A stretch of 64,000 nt of DNA, taken from Cercis canadensis. Its lineage: Eukaryota; Streptophyta; Magnoliopsida; Fabales; Fabaceae. The notes under the pieces are model-generated. The model did not search any database, had not been told where the DNA came from, and worked only from the letters and a program-made list of their open reading frames with translations. Location of the stretch: assembly GCA_003255065.1 (NCBI GenBank), contig QAOA01003192.1, positions 585,846 to 649,845 on the forward strand. The letters run 5' to 3'. The translations under genes and the position numbers were made by a program. Shown here piece after piece: positions 48,707 to 58,818 of the stretch (position 1 is its first letter; every line of letters begins with the position of its first letter).

Positions 48707-50088
48707 TGATAGGTGAATTTTGATGATAATTGAATGCAAAATTGTAAACCAAGAACAATCACTTATAAAAATGAGTAAGAATATGGTGAGAAAATATCTA
48801 GGATGTCAATTTCACCGTAGCTAGTCTGGATTCTTATCCCTAATTCATTAATCAACAATAATCTTCCTAATTGATAGCCAAGAACCCTAAGTCAATCATT
48901 AGCCTTTCCCAAGGTCAAACAAATATATTCCTAAACTATGAGTCCACTATATTTCTATATGAATTTCGAATAATCTCATAATTCAATTTGTTCTATGGTT
49001 CTTTTTAATGGCTGCATAAACCATAACGGTATATTCCTATCCCTTATGTAATTTATGTTCTTAATCCCTATGGTCCTCAATCACAACTAACTTTCCAGTA
49101 TTATTGTAATCACCTGCTCATCTAAATTGATGGCCAATCAAACAAAAGCATTAAGTATGGAAATCAAGAAGTCAATTTAAGAAGAAGGTCCTTTGATTAA
49201 TTCATTAAAAATTCATCCATCCTAAGCTAGCCTAGATCTCCACCCTAGATGGTGGAATTAGTTCATGATAATTGCAAAAAATAACATTACAAATAGATTA
49301 GACATTAGTTACAAGAGAGAGATGAAGAATTGAACTATGGGATGTGACGATTCGATGCCGAAAGTCTCGATCTTCAAGCTTGAATCCTCTTCTCTTCTTG
49401 CCTCTTCTCTAAAAAGTGTGGAACCCTAATTTAGACTTTAAGAGTCCTATTTATAGGTCCTAGGAAGTTTAGGAAGAAAAAAGAATTAAAATAAAGTAGG
49501 ATTCTTAGTGAAATTAGGAAGCCTAGAGGTCAAATCACGAGTTGACCGCTGGGGGGCTGCAACCTTGGGTTTGGGCACTGCGGCGCCCTGAAGTTTGCCT
49601 GATGGGCGCTGTGGCGCCCTTATTTCTGGATTTTTGTCTCTACTTGCTGAAGCTAGGGTGTTGCGGCACCTGGTGTAGGGCGTTGTGGCGCCCTCTTTTC
49701 ACGTGCTAGGGCGCTGTGGCGTCTAGTATAGGGCGCTGCGGCGTCCTTCTCTCTGTCCTCAGTTTGCTGGTTCCTGAACATAAAGCGCTGCGGCACCTGG
49801 TATAGGGCGCTGTGGCGCCCAACTTCCTGAAATCTGGCTAGTCAACGCGTTAGGGCGCTGTGGCGCCCTGAGTAGGGGCTACGGCGCCCAAGCCCTACCT
49901 TCAATTCCAAATTGCACAATTTTCCTTCTTTCTTGCACCGAATTGCTCCGAAATGGCTTTCAAGGTTCCCAAAACATAAACCTACAAAAAGGAGACTTAA
50001 ATTGTGAAAACCTATCCTAAGATATTCAAGAGTAGACAAAAATCAAGCAAGAATAATACGAGATAAGCGGTATAAAACTGACTTATCA
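48707..50088 (-). mobile_element. LTR of the Athila-type element
   Basis: About 1,382 bases. On the minus strand it starts TGATAAGTC and ends ACCTATCA, giving TG...CA with short inverted ends. A purine-rich TTTGGGG stretch lies just before it on the element strand, as expected for the polypurine tract. Its middle carries about ten GC-rich near-palindromic repeats (listed separately). Confidence 0.7.
49573..49890. repeat. GC-rich near-palindromic repeat cluster in the LTR
   Basis: About ten copies of a 16-17-base motif close to GGGCGCTGTGGCGCCC, at irregular spacing of roughly 25-50 bases, with variants such as CGGC, GGCACC and GGCGTC. GGGCGC and GCGCCC are inverse to each other, so each unit can form a short hairpin. 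The surrounding LTR is AT-rich. The same motif recurs inside the element at 54,037-54,215. Confidence 0.85.
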
Positions 50089-51417
50089 AATAGCCCCAAA
50101 CTTGAGATTTTGCTCGTCCTCGAGCAAAACTAGGGACTCTATTCAACTTTTGGAACTCCAGACAAATGTCTTTGCTCTACTCCTCCATTAGGTCTCAAAG
50201 ATAAGGAAAAATTAGAATTCCAGAAAACATGCTTAAATCAGAACAGTGATGTACTCTATCATTGAAATCCTTCACAACTAACAAACTCCTTAAGTGTGTG
50301 TGTGTATCCACGTGCATTGACCAAATGAAATATTAATCATTTTATATATGCTTTTACTCATAGATGTTTGACCTCTTAATTTGAATCATAAGGAACTCCA
50401 TAGGCTAGTTATCATGTCACTCTCCACAAATGTAGGCTTATTTTTAACATTAAAGATCAAAAGGTCTTTTCCAAGCTTGTAATGTAAGGCTATGGTTGGG
50501 GTGTGGCATAAGGTTATCAACATAGCTCAAATCACCCATGACACATTGCCTCAGCTAGGATTCTAGAGCATTTCTTTCACTTAGGTTTTCACCCAATCTT
50601 TTCACTGCTTTCCTTTCTCACTTGTCAACTGCCTTGATTCTTTTCTCTTTGGTTTCTTTTTCCTCTTGTTCTTTCTTACGTGGTTGGTTTCTTCCCTAAC
50701 TTTTATTCTTTCTTTTATTTATTCACGGGGGTTCACCAACCTTTTTCATTCACATTGTGAGTCAAGATGGCACAATTTTTTGTGTGCATATTTTTCAAGG
50801 TTCATTACTCCACCCATCCTCCCTATATGTCACTGTGCTCTCAATATTTTTCTTAGCATCTGTGTGAATCATGAGTGTAAGGTTAGGGAAAATACTGAAG
50901 GTTTCGAATTTCTGTATAGGTTGACAAAGAAAAGGTCAAGTGTCAGGCTCAACTGGGGTGACTAAGGGAGTTAACAGAACATGGTTTGTCTTGAAAGGCT
51001 CAATCAATCCAAACAATGCCTAGATCATCTCCTTAATGTCTCAAAGCCTAGGATTTCGCCTTAAGTGGCATTCAAACTAGTTCTAGAGTTCACATGAGGT
51101 CATTAAGTGTTAAGCATGCATAAATTTACTTTGAAGTTCACTAGGGGCATGCATAGGATCAAGTGCTTATTGTGCCAAGGAGAAAGTTAATCTTAGAAGA
51201 AAAATCACAGGCGATTAATCATGTAACTTAAGTTTATGCATATTTTCACAAATTCTGATTACTACACAAAAGATTTTATCACTGACCCTAGGGTTTCAAA
51301 CATACACAGATATCATCTCATTACTCACTGCTACAAGTTATAGGAATAGAAAAAAATTAAGTACTCAGCAAATTAAACAGTGTTTTTCTACCCCCAAACT
51401 TAGTACATGCATTGTCC

Positions 51418-52744
51418 TCAATGAATCCCAAAAAGAAAGAAAAATACTTCCCTAGAAGGCTTCGGACATGCTGTCGGTATCGCCAGGGTCCTCATCGGTG
51501 GCACCGTAGTCCTTGTCGAGGCTAGGAAATAAGGCGGAAGCACCGGCGACGGTGGGAACGATGGAATGGCAGAGCCCTGACCGGTGGAGTACTGGCTATG
51601 AAACTCGGCCAGATGAGCATTAAAGCTCATCTGGTGCTCGAAAAAGAGGTCGGCCCACTCCATGAATCTCTCAGTTTGATGCATAAAACTGGACGAGCGA
51701 TCCGCATATTGGAGTAGGCGAGACATCTGACACTCCAGGTGGGCCAAGCTAGACCCGGAGGAACTCGACGGCTGGGTCTCAAGTGGCGGTGTGGTGGCAG
51801 ATGATGGTGTTTTGCGGAGGTGCCCGTTGTCATGCCAGTGGTGGTGCACTGGATTGGGGACTCTGAAGACGGTGTGCAGTGGCGTCCAGTGGTTGCTTCG
51901 GATGAAGCAACTCCTCCTCAGGCCTCCACTTGTCCCCAACCTGTTGACATAACATCTGAATTACCGAAGGGTGGCCAAAGGCAAAGCCCTTGGTGCTGTC
52001 GATGGACTGGAGAATAGACTGCTGGATGATGGTGCCGATGTCGATGGACTTCCCCATCACGATGCAGTAAAGGAGAATGGCCCGGCGGCTTGTGACATCG
52101 CTCAGGTGGCCCGTAGGAAGAAGCCAGGTACACAAGAAATGGTACCATACCTTGCTCACGATCTCCAATGCCGACGCGCGAAATGAGACAGGGGTGTCGT
52201 TACGCAGCTACCACTATGTATCCGGCTAGTAGAGGGTATGAATGATGGCGTCCCAGTCGGGTCCATTGTGGAGGTAGCGAAGGTACTCGTCATTCTCAAT
52301 GTCCGGGAGGCCGAACAGTGCATAGATGGAGTGACTGTCGAATGGTACCCATTTGCCACTCACAAACACCTTGAACTCCTTTCGGAATTTGGCGTTGGCA
52401 TAGAACTCCTTAATGACGGGCACCACGACTGTGACTGGAAGATCAACAAAGTGCAACCGTCCATTATTGTCTGCTAGCTCCCAGACTTTGGGATTAAGGG
52501 CTCTAGTGAAAACCAAGCCTCGCTCGGGCACCAAGGCTTTGTTGATCACTGAGTCTAGGAATCGAGCCTCGGCCTCCTTATGCACGAACTTCTTCCGGTC
52601 ATATGTGCCGGACCCAGAAAGGGAGGCAACGACCTTTCTCTTTGCTGGTGGTGCCATGGTTGTGGATGTGAGGCGTACCTGAAAAAATATGAAGATAAAT
52701 GGAAATGATCGTGGTGCACCAATGAATAGCATAGCAAACAGCAT
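51418..52744 (-). mobile_element. Athila third ORF region with 'putative plant transposon protein' domain (fossil)
   Basis: The minus-strand frame beginning MAPPAKRKVVASLSGSG includes KFVHKEAEARF, VPERGLVFTRALNP and IYALFGLPDIENDEY, the pattern of the domain annotated as putative plant transposon protein, found after pol in Athila-like elements. It lies between integrase and LTR, where other lineages carry envelope-like genes. Downstream parts are rich in Ser, Pro and Thr. The region is broken. Its function in active relatives is not established. Confidence 0.6.
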
Positions 52745-54462
52745 ATCAAGGGGCAGTCAAGTGTGTATGAATAGCAGAAATTTCCCAAGTAAAAATATAT
52801 ATGCGGGGTGAGAAAGAGAATTGTAAACTTTTAGAGATAAATACCCGCTAGGCAATATTTACATCCTAAAGCATGGCCAATAAGCATGGCACACAGAGGC
52901 ATTGTCATAGCTTTATGTAATGAAAAAGAACAAAACAAAAAAGCAAGTAGGGGAGTATGGTGTCTCAAGTGTGTGTATAGTGGGGAGGCAGCAAGGAAAA
53001 ATGGGGTGTGGTCAAGTGCCCAAGATCAGTACACTTCGTGTAATTGGATACATGGAGAGAAGTGTGTGGGACAGGCATAATGGCATAGAGGTGGTGAACA
53101 TATGCATGTGGGAAGTGAAAATAGATGTAGTGGTGCACTGTGTGACATGAAGGTAAGCTTTAGAACTGAGTAAGCTGCCAGAGATGCATGTTATGAGGTA
53201 ATGGTATATTATGCAAATGAGTGGCGGACTCGCAAGGAAGTGCTCAAGACACTAGCCTATCCACCCAAGAGAATACCACAACGGCCTTTAGATAACCCAG
53301 ACCAATAGCACAAAGCAAATCACGAATTGATAAAGGGGCTAGCATGCATGTACATGTGAGGGAACAGGAATTAGACCTTGGGCATTAAAAGGGAATCATG
53401 ACTTTGCTACGTAATGTCCTTAAAAAGATCCTTACAAGTCCTTAGGAGGTCATATGAATGTGCAATGGGGCATTAGAGAACACATTGAAGCAATTAAAGG
53501 AAATTGTGCGCACATGCATAGAAGTTGTGTTCATTGAGGAATTTCATCAAACAGTATGTGGGCAAAAAAATCCATCAATAAAATTACCTCTCGTGGAATC
53601 AAGGAAAACCTCCAAAATTGGCTAGTAACATTCTAGCATGTGTACAACAAGGAAGGGTGAGGAACTTTACCTGGAATTGAAGGAAATTTGAAAACTCCCT
53701 TGAGTGCCCGAATGCCCTTGGTGTAGTGATAATGTGTGCTTCATGTGTGAGACTTGTTGGTGCAAAGGGGTGTGGGTGTGTGAGAGGGGGATGTGAAAAT
53801 GGTGGGGAAATGGATTGGGGCAAAGAAGTGGTGGTGAAGTGTGTGTGAGAGTGCTGTGGTGAGTGATTGGCAATGGCGGAGGGGTGTTTGGGAAAGAAAG
53901 AAAGAAAGGGGAGAAGGTGTGCGTGGGGAAGAAAATGAAGGAGGGGAATGTGGGGATTTAAATTGGGTACTTCAAAACGCACCGTTTAACTTAAGTGGAA
54001 TATATATATATATTTTTTTTTTACTAAAACTAACCTGGGCACTGTGGCGCCTATGAATCTGTGGTCGTGCTCGTGATAGGGCACTATGGCGCCCATCAGT
54101 GGGCGCTACGGCGTCCTTGTGTCTGGCTTCTGCAGGGTCAACGCCCTTCAGTGGGCGCTATGGTGTCCTTGCGTCTAGCTTCTGCAGGGCTGTGTCCGAG
54201 GATAGGGCGCTGCGGCGCCCATGCTTCTGCCTTATTTTTTGAATCAAGCTCTTTCATCCTCAATTTCCCAGCTTTTGTCCCCCAAACTTGTTTCCACACC
54301 TGTTGAAACATAAATTAAAAGCAAGAGCATAAAATTAGCTACTAAGACTGTTAAAAATTTAGAACTGACTAAGCAAACATAAAAGAGAAGGTTCAAAATG
54401 ATGGGTTGCCTCCCAACAAGCGCTTGGTTTATAGTCCTCATCCCGACTTGCTATGAAAGTCA
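52745..54462 (-). other. Non-coding spacer of the Athila-type element
   Basis: Lies between the integrase end and the third ORF on the element strand. No conserved protein is seen in it. It holds the second cluster of GC-rich palindromic motifs at 54,037-54,215. Long spacers on one or both sides of the third ORF are usual in Athila elements. Confidence 0.5.
54037..54215. repeat. Second cluster of GC-rich near-palindromic repeats
   Basis: About five copies of the GGGCGCTGCGGCGCCC-type motif, with variants GGGCACTGTGGCGCC, GGGCGCTACGGCGTCC and GGGCGCTATGGTGTCC. They alternate with a short CTTGTGTCTGGCTTCTGCAG-like spacer that itself repeats. Similar to the cluster in the LTR. Confidence 0.8.
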
Positions 54463-55570
54463 TCAACCGGGGGTGGTGAGAGTGATGGATGACTTTGGAA
54501 ATTCATCATTGCCATCCACGTAGTGCTTCAAGCGTTGGCCATTGACCTTGAACTTGCGATCGCCACTTTTGACTTCAATAGCTCCATGGGGATAAATTGT
54601 GTCAACAATGAAGGGACCCGACCATCTGGACTTCAATTTCCCAGGAAACAACTTAAGACGGGAGTTGAACGAGAGGACTCTTTGACCCAGAATGAATGTA
54701 CGCTTCTGAATTCGTTTGTCATGCCAAGCCTTAGTTCTTTCTTTATAGTTCTTCATTTTCATACGCATCCTGGTGAAATTCATCAAGTGCATTCAATTGG
54801 AATAGCCTCTTTTCACCCGCAACTTTTAGATCAAAGTTTAGTTTCTTGGTGGCCCAATGTGCCTGATGTTCCACTTCAACTGGCAGATGACAAGCCTTCC
54901 CAAACACCAACCGGTATGGTGATGTGTTGATAGGTGTCTTGAATGCTGTCCTGTATGCCCACAGTGCATCATCCAGCTTCCTTGCCCAATCTTTCCTATT
55001 TGCATTGACTGTCTTCTCCAAGATCCATTTCAGCTCCCGGTTAGAAATCTCCACTTGTCCACTAGTCTGTGGGTGATAAGCAGTGGCAATCCGATGTTTA
55101 ACTCCGTATTTGGTCAATAGGGCACCAAGATATTGGTTTTTGAAGTGAGTGCCTTCATCATTAATTAGTGATTTGGGAGTGCCAAACCGAGTGAATATGT
55201 TCTTCTTCAAAAAGTTCACCACCATTTTTAAGTCATTGGTCGGTGTAGCTATTGCCTCAACCCACTTGGACACGTAATCCACTGCCACCAAAATGTACTG
55301 GTTGTTGAAGGATGAAGGGAAAAGACCCATGAAGTCGATCCCTCATACATCAAACAACTCCACTTCTAGAATATTATTCAAAGGCATTTCATGACAGCGT
55401 GAGATGGTACCCGTTCTTTGGCAACGATCACAAGCCAAGACATAAGTGTGTGCATCCTTGAAGATGGTAGGCCAGTAGAATCCAGATTGAAGAATCTTGG
55501 CTGCAGTTCTAGTTGCACCATGGTGTCCACCGTAAGGTGATGCATAACGGTGATGAAGGATACTTTCCAT
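54463..55570 (-). mobile_element. Integrase region of the Athila-type element (fossil)
   Basis: Contains the HHCC zinc-finger part (HHRYASPYGGHHGATRTAAK then CDRCQRTG), the catalytic core ([29 protein letters not shown], with the Asp-Asp-Glu positions recognisable) and the C-terminal part with LKSRWSGPFIVDTIYPHGAI. This order and the wording of the motifs are those of Ty3/gypsy integrases of the Athila/Tat branch. Part of a broken element. Confidence 0.85.
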
Positions 55571-55818
55571 CTCTTTTTTAGGAACACATCGTCGAATTAT
55601 AGAGTCAAAACAATGTTTGAAGAGGAGTGGCTCATCCTAGTAGTAATGCTTGGCCACTGAAAGAAACTTCTTCCTTTGATGGTGGCTTTGATCCGGTGGA
55701 AGAAGGTTGACAGCTAAGAAGTTAGCAATGTCACTAAACCATGGTTGAACTGTGGTAGAAAGAGCAAAGAGTCATCAATGGGGACTTCAATATCCCCTAT
55801 CTCTTTGGGAGTTTCAAG

Positions 55819-56697
55819 TTAGGAGAGATGATATGCAACTAGGTTCTTAGTGCCTTTCTTGTCTCTAATTTCCAAGTCAAATTCTTGTAAGAGAAGAATC
55901 CATCGAATTAACCTAGGTTTGGTGTCCTTCTTCTCCAACAAGTATTTGATGGCGGAGTGATCAGTGAAGACTATTACCTTTGAGCCAATGAGATATGCTT
56001 TGAATTTGTCGAAGGCGAAGACAACCGCTAGAAGCTCCTTCTCAATAATGGCATAATTCATCTAAGCAGGGTCGAGTGTACAGCTAGCATAGTAAATGGC
56101 ATGTAGCAACTTGTCCCGTCATTGACCCAAAACTGCCCCAACTGCATAGTCACTGGCGTCACACATGAGCTCGAAAGGCAATGACCAATCTGGTGCAATA
56201 ATAATGGGTGTCGAGGTCAAAGCCTTTTTCAAATTTTTGAAGGCTTGAAAACACTCCTTAGTAAACTCAAATGAGGCATCCTTCAATAGAAGGTTGCACA
56301 AGGGCTTAGTGATCTTGGAGAAGTCTTTGATGAACCGTCTATAGAAACCGGCATGTCCCAAGAAACTTCTCACACCTTTAACTGAAGTAGGTGGAGACAA
56401 TTTCTCTATAGTAGCAATTTTCACCCTGTCCACCTCAAGTCCCTGAGCCGAAACCTTGTGTCCAAGCACAATTCCCTCTTGGACCATAAAATGGCACTTC
56501 TCCCAGTTGAGAACTAGATTGGTCTCCTTACATCTTTTTAGAACAGCAGATAAGTGACTGAGACAAGTGTCAAAAGTAGATCCAAATACGGAGTAGTCGT
56601 CCATGAAAACCTCAATATAACGCTCCACCATATCAGAGAAAATAGACATCATGTACCTTTGGAAAGTAGCTGGTGCATTGCACAATCCAAAGGGCAT
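55819..56697 (-). mobile_element. Reverse transcriptase and RNase H region of the Athila-type element (fossil)
   Basis: The reverse transcriptase part shows MPFGLCNAPATFQRYM and VFMDDYSVFG, the catalytic YxDD-type box in the Ty3/gypsy form. The RNase H part shows [19 protein letters not shown] and [12 protein letters not shown]. Only the latter part of the reverse transcriptase is present at this end of the element. Part of a broken element. Confidence 0.88.
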
Positions 56698-56700
56698 GCG

Positions 56701-57045
56701 CCTGAATGCTTATGTGCATTTGCTGATTGATAGAAAAACTTTATTCTACCAAATATTTTGAACACCAAGTAACCTTGACATTAGCAATTGTCATAACTAC
56801 AAAATAAAATTAAACAGCATGTGACTGAGTGGTAATAAAGTTGTTTGCAAGACTTATGAGTTTTGTGTTTAAACTCAAAGTCATAACCAAAAGTGTCAAT
56901 AGTGCCAAAAAAAAAATTGCAGGAAAGAAAAAAAAAAAGCGTGCATGCAAACATACAAGATATAAATTTATGATTAACATAAATCACAATGGAACTGTCC
57001 CATGGGAAGATATTAGTCTACTGATGTTGTTTTCTCTGTCTATAG
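56701..57045. other. Junction between retrotransposon and RHD3-like exons
   Basis: AT-rich, no recognised exon. It probably represents the intron before the first visible RHD3-like exon, ending in a good TTTCTCTGTCTATAG acceptor. Upstream exons of that gene, which would carry the GTPase domain, are absent. Confidence 0.5.
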
Positions 57046-58818
57046 CCAAAATTGAAACAGGAATTGTCGGACTCCGTGAGATTTCTTTTGTGTGAAGAAA
57101 CAGATCCAAGTTGGTCGAAAATAAGAGAGCGTTTCAAAAATGTGATGGAGTCAACTCTCCATAGCCTTGAGGATACATTGTCGGAGTTTGGCGTTGATGT
57201 AGAAGACATGAAAGAAAAGCTTTAGAGTATGGAAAAGTATGCGAAAGATGTCGTAGAAGCAAAGGCCAGAGAAGAATTTGGTAGGGCCAAAGACCATATG
57301 CTGCGAAAGTGAGTTGCATTTAAATATCTAATCATGGAATTTAAATCTGATCCCGTTCTTTGAAAAATTCTACAAATTAGACTTATATGGACACCTATTT
57401 GATGGATAATAGATTTCTCGAACGTTTCAAGTATGATTACGATTCATCACCAGATTCACCTTGTGATTGGAATAACAATGAAGAAATTGAAGAAGCTGTC
57501 GTGAATGCTTTCCACACTGTATGGTACCTTAACTCAGTGAGCAGAATTTTAAATCGCATCCTGCAATCACAATTATGGCTGTAATAACAATAACATGGTT
57601 TTCACAATTACTGTGCTACATTATTATGTCATAATTTCAAGTTAAAGTGAAAATTTTTCCTTTTGGTCATTGTTACAATGGCAAAGAGACCATTATAATA
57701 CTGTTAGCTAGCTGGTACTCATTTACAAATTACAATGCATCTAACTAATTTTGATCTTTTAATTATATTAAAATTTCTCCAGCCCTTGGACTTGCTAGTT
57801 GGTTTGGCGGCAATCCGTTTGGAAGCTGGTGATGCTGATGATGATATTTGCGACATATTGTATTCTGCTTTCTATTCAAGAGACCCAAACACATTAAATC
57901 ATCTGGATTCTCAGTCTTGGGCACAGGTTATATTGCCTTTTTATTTATTTATTTATTTATTTTTTGGAGGGGGGTGGTATATTGTGAAAATACTATTGCT
58001 GGCAAGTTGAAATGGGTTATAATTATACAGAAAAATAAAATTAATTACCCACACAATTCTGGTAGTCTTAGAGCTAGAAAAGGGTTGTTCTTTTACGTGT
58101 CATTTATGTTCATTACGTTTAACCTTAATACGTTGTTTTTCTGTTATGCATTAATGTAGGTTCCATCCTCCAGAACATTGATAACACCTATTCAGTGCAC
58201 ACAGTTGTGGGAAGAGTACTTGACTCAGGCAATGGATGCCGTCGACAAGGCTCTTAAGGGTCTCCAGGTACCATTTGCCCACCTTTAGTGCTTTAATATA
58301 TTTTTCAAATTCTTTAACAAAAATTTGTTCTGATTAAAAGAATTAATCGAGGGTAATAAGATATCCCGATTGCTTGTGCTGTTATTCTTTCAGAAAGTAT
58401 CTCAGTAGATTACTCAACAATTAATTTATGAAAAACAACCATCTGTTGGAATTTAATAATACTTTTTCATTTAAATGAAGCAAAATATGTAAAAGAGAAA
58501 AGAAGGAAACGAGTTTGGTTAATGTAGTCGCGCGTTGTTGAGAAGGATACTGTCAGTTTGGAATTTCAGCTAATTAATTTATGAGTTTGCTCACAGTTCT
58601 CAATGCGATTCCATTAGTTTTCCTTGAAGTTACTTTCTCGTTTATTATAATTATTTCATTGAACTTTGCATATTTAATAACAACAATCACTCTTTTACAC
58701 TCTTGCTTTGCAGAAAAAACAGAAGAAGAAACCTAAATGGGAACGAATCCTGAAGACAATTTGGACCATCATTAGAGGTATTATAACAGTAGTTGCTATC
58801 GGAACAACTCTTGCGTAA
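57046..58818 (+). pseudogene. RHD3/SEY1-type dynamin-like GTPase, C-terminal exons only
   Basis: Five exons with good splice borders: 57046-57308, 57413-57518, 57783-57926, 58160-58267, 58714-58818. They encode the helical bundle after the GTPase domain of ROOT HAIR DEFECTIVE 3, the plant atlastin-like protein that fuses ER tubules: MEKYAKDVVEAKAREEFGRA, PLDLLVGLAAIRLEAGDADD, and VPSSRTLITPIQCTQLWEEY, which is the best-conserved part. An in-frame TAG at 57,223-57,225 interrupts the first exon, and the 5' two thirds (GTPase) are missing, so this is a relic in this assembly. After the QCTQLW block it departs from RHD3: a Lys-rich stretch (KKQKKKPK) and one hydrophobic segment (TIIRGIITVVAIGTTLA) end the protein, instead of the usual two-helix membrane hairpin and amphipathic tail. 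A frameworked alternative is a short lineage-specific paralogue. Confidence 0.8.

Larger units (their letters stand above)
48707..56700 (-). mobile_element. Athila-type Ty3/gypsy LTR retrotransposon, partial and broken
   Basis: Fossil element on the minus strand. Parts in element order: reverse transcriptase, RNase H, integrase, a long spacer, an ORF with the plant 'putative transposon protein' domain in the place where Athila elements carry their third ORF, and one LTR. I do not see gag, protease or a second LTR within the window. It is clearly broken, with several breaks across the coding parts. The family call rests on the pol type, the third ORF after pol, the long LTR (about 1.4 kb) and the CTCGAGGACGAGCAA and AAGTTTGGGG motifs before the LTR, typical of Athila-like (Diaspora-type) elements. 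Age cannot be estimated from LTR divergence with one LTR. The element ends beside the RHD3-like exons. Confidence 0.85.

Noticed and set aside
51820-54306. Several plus-strand open frames inside the retrotransposon
   Set aside because: They run antisense to the element's own coding parts or its GC-rich repeat array and have no recognisable family.
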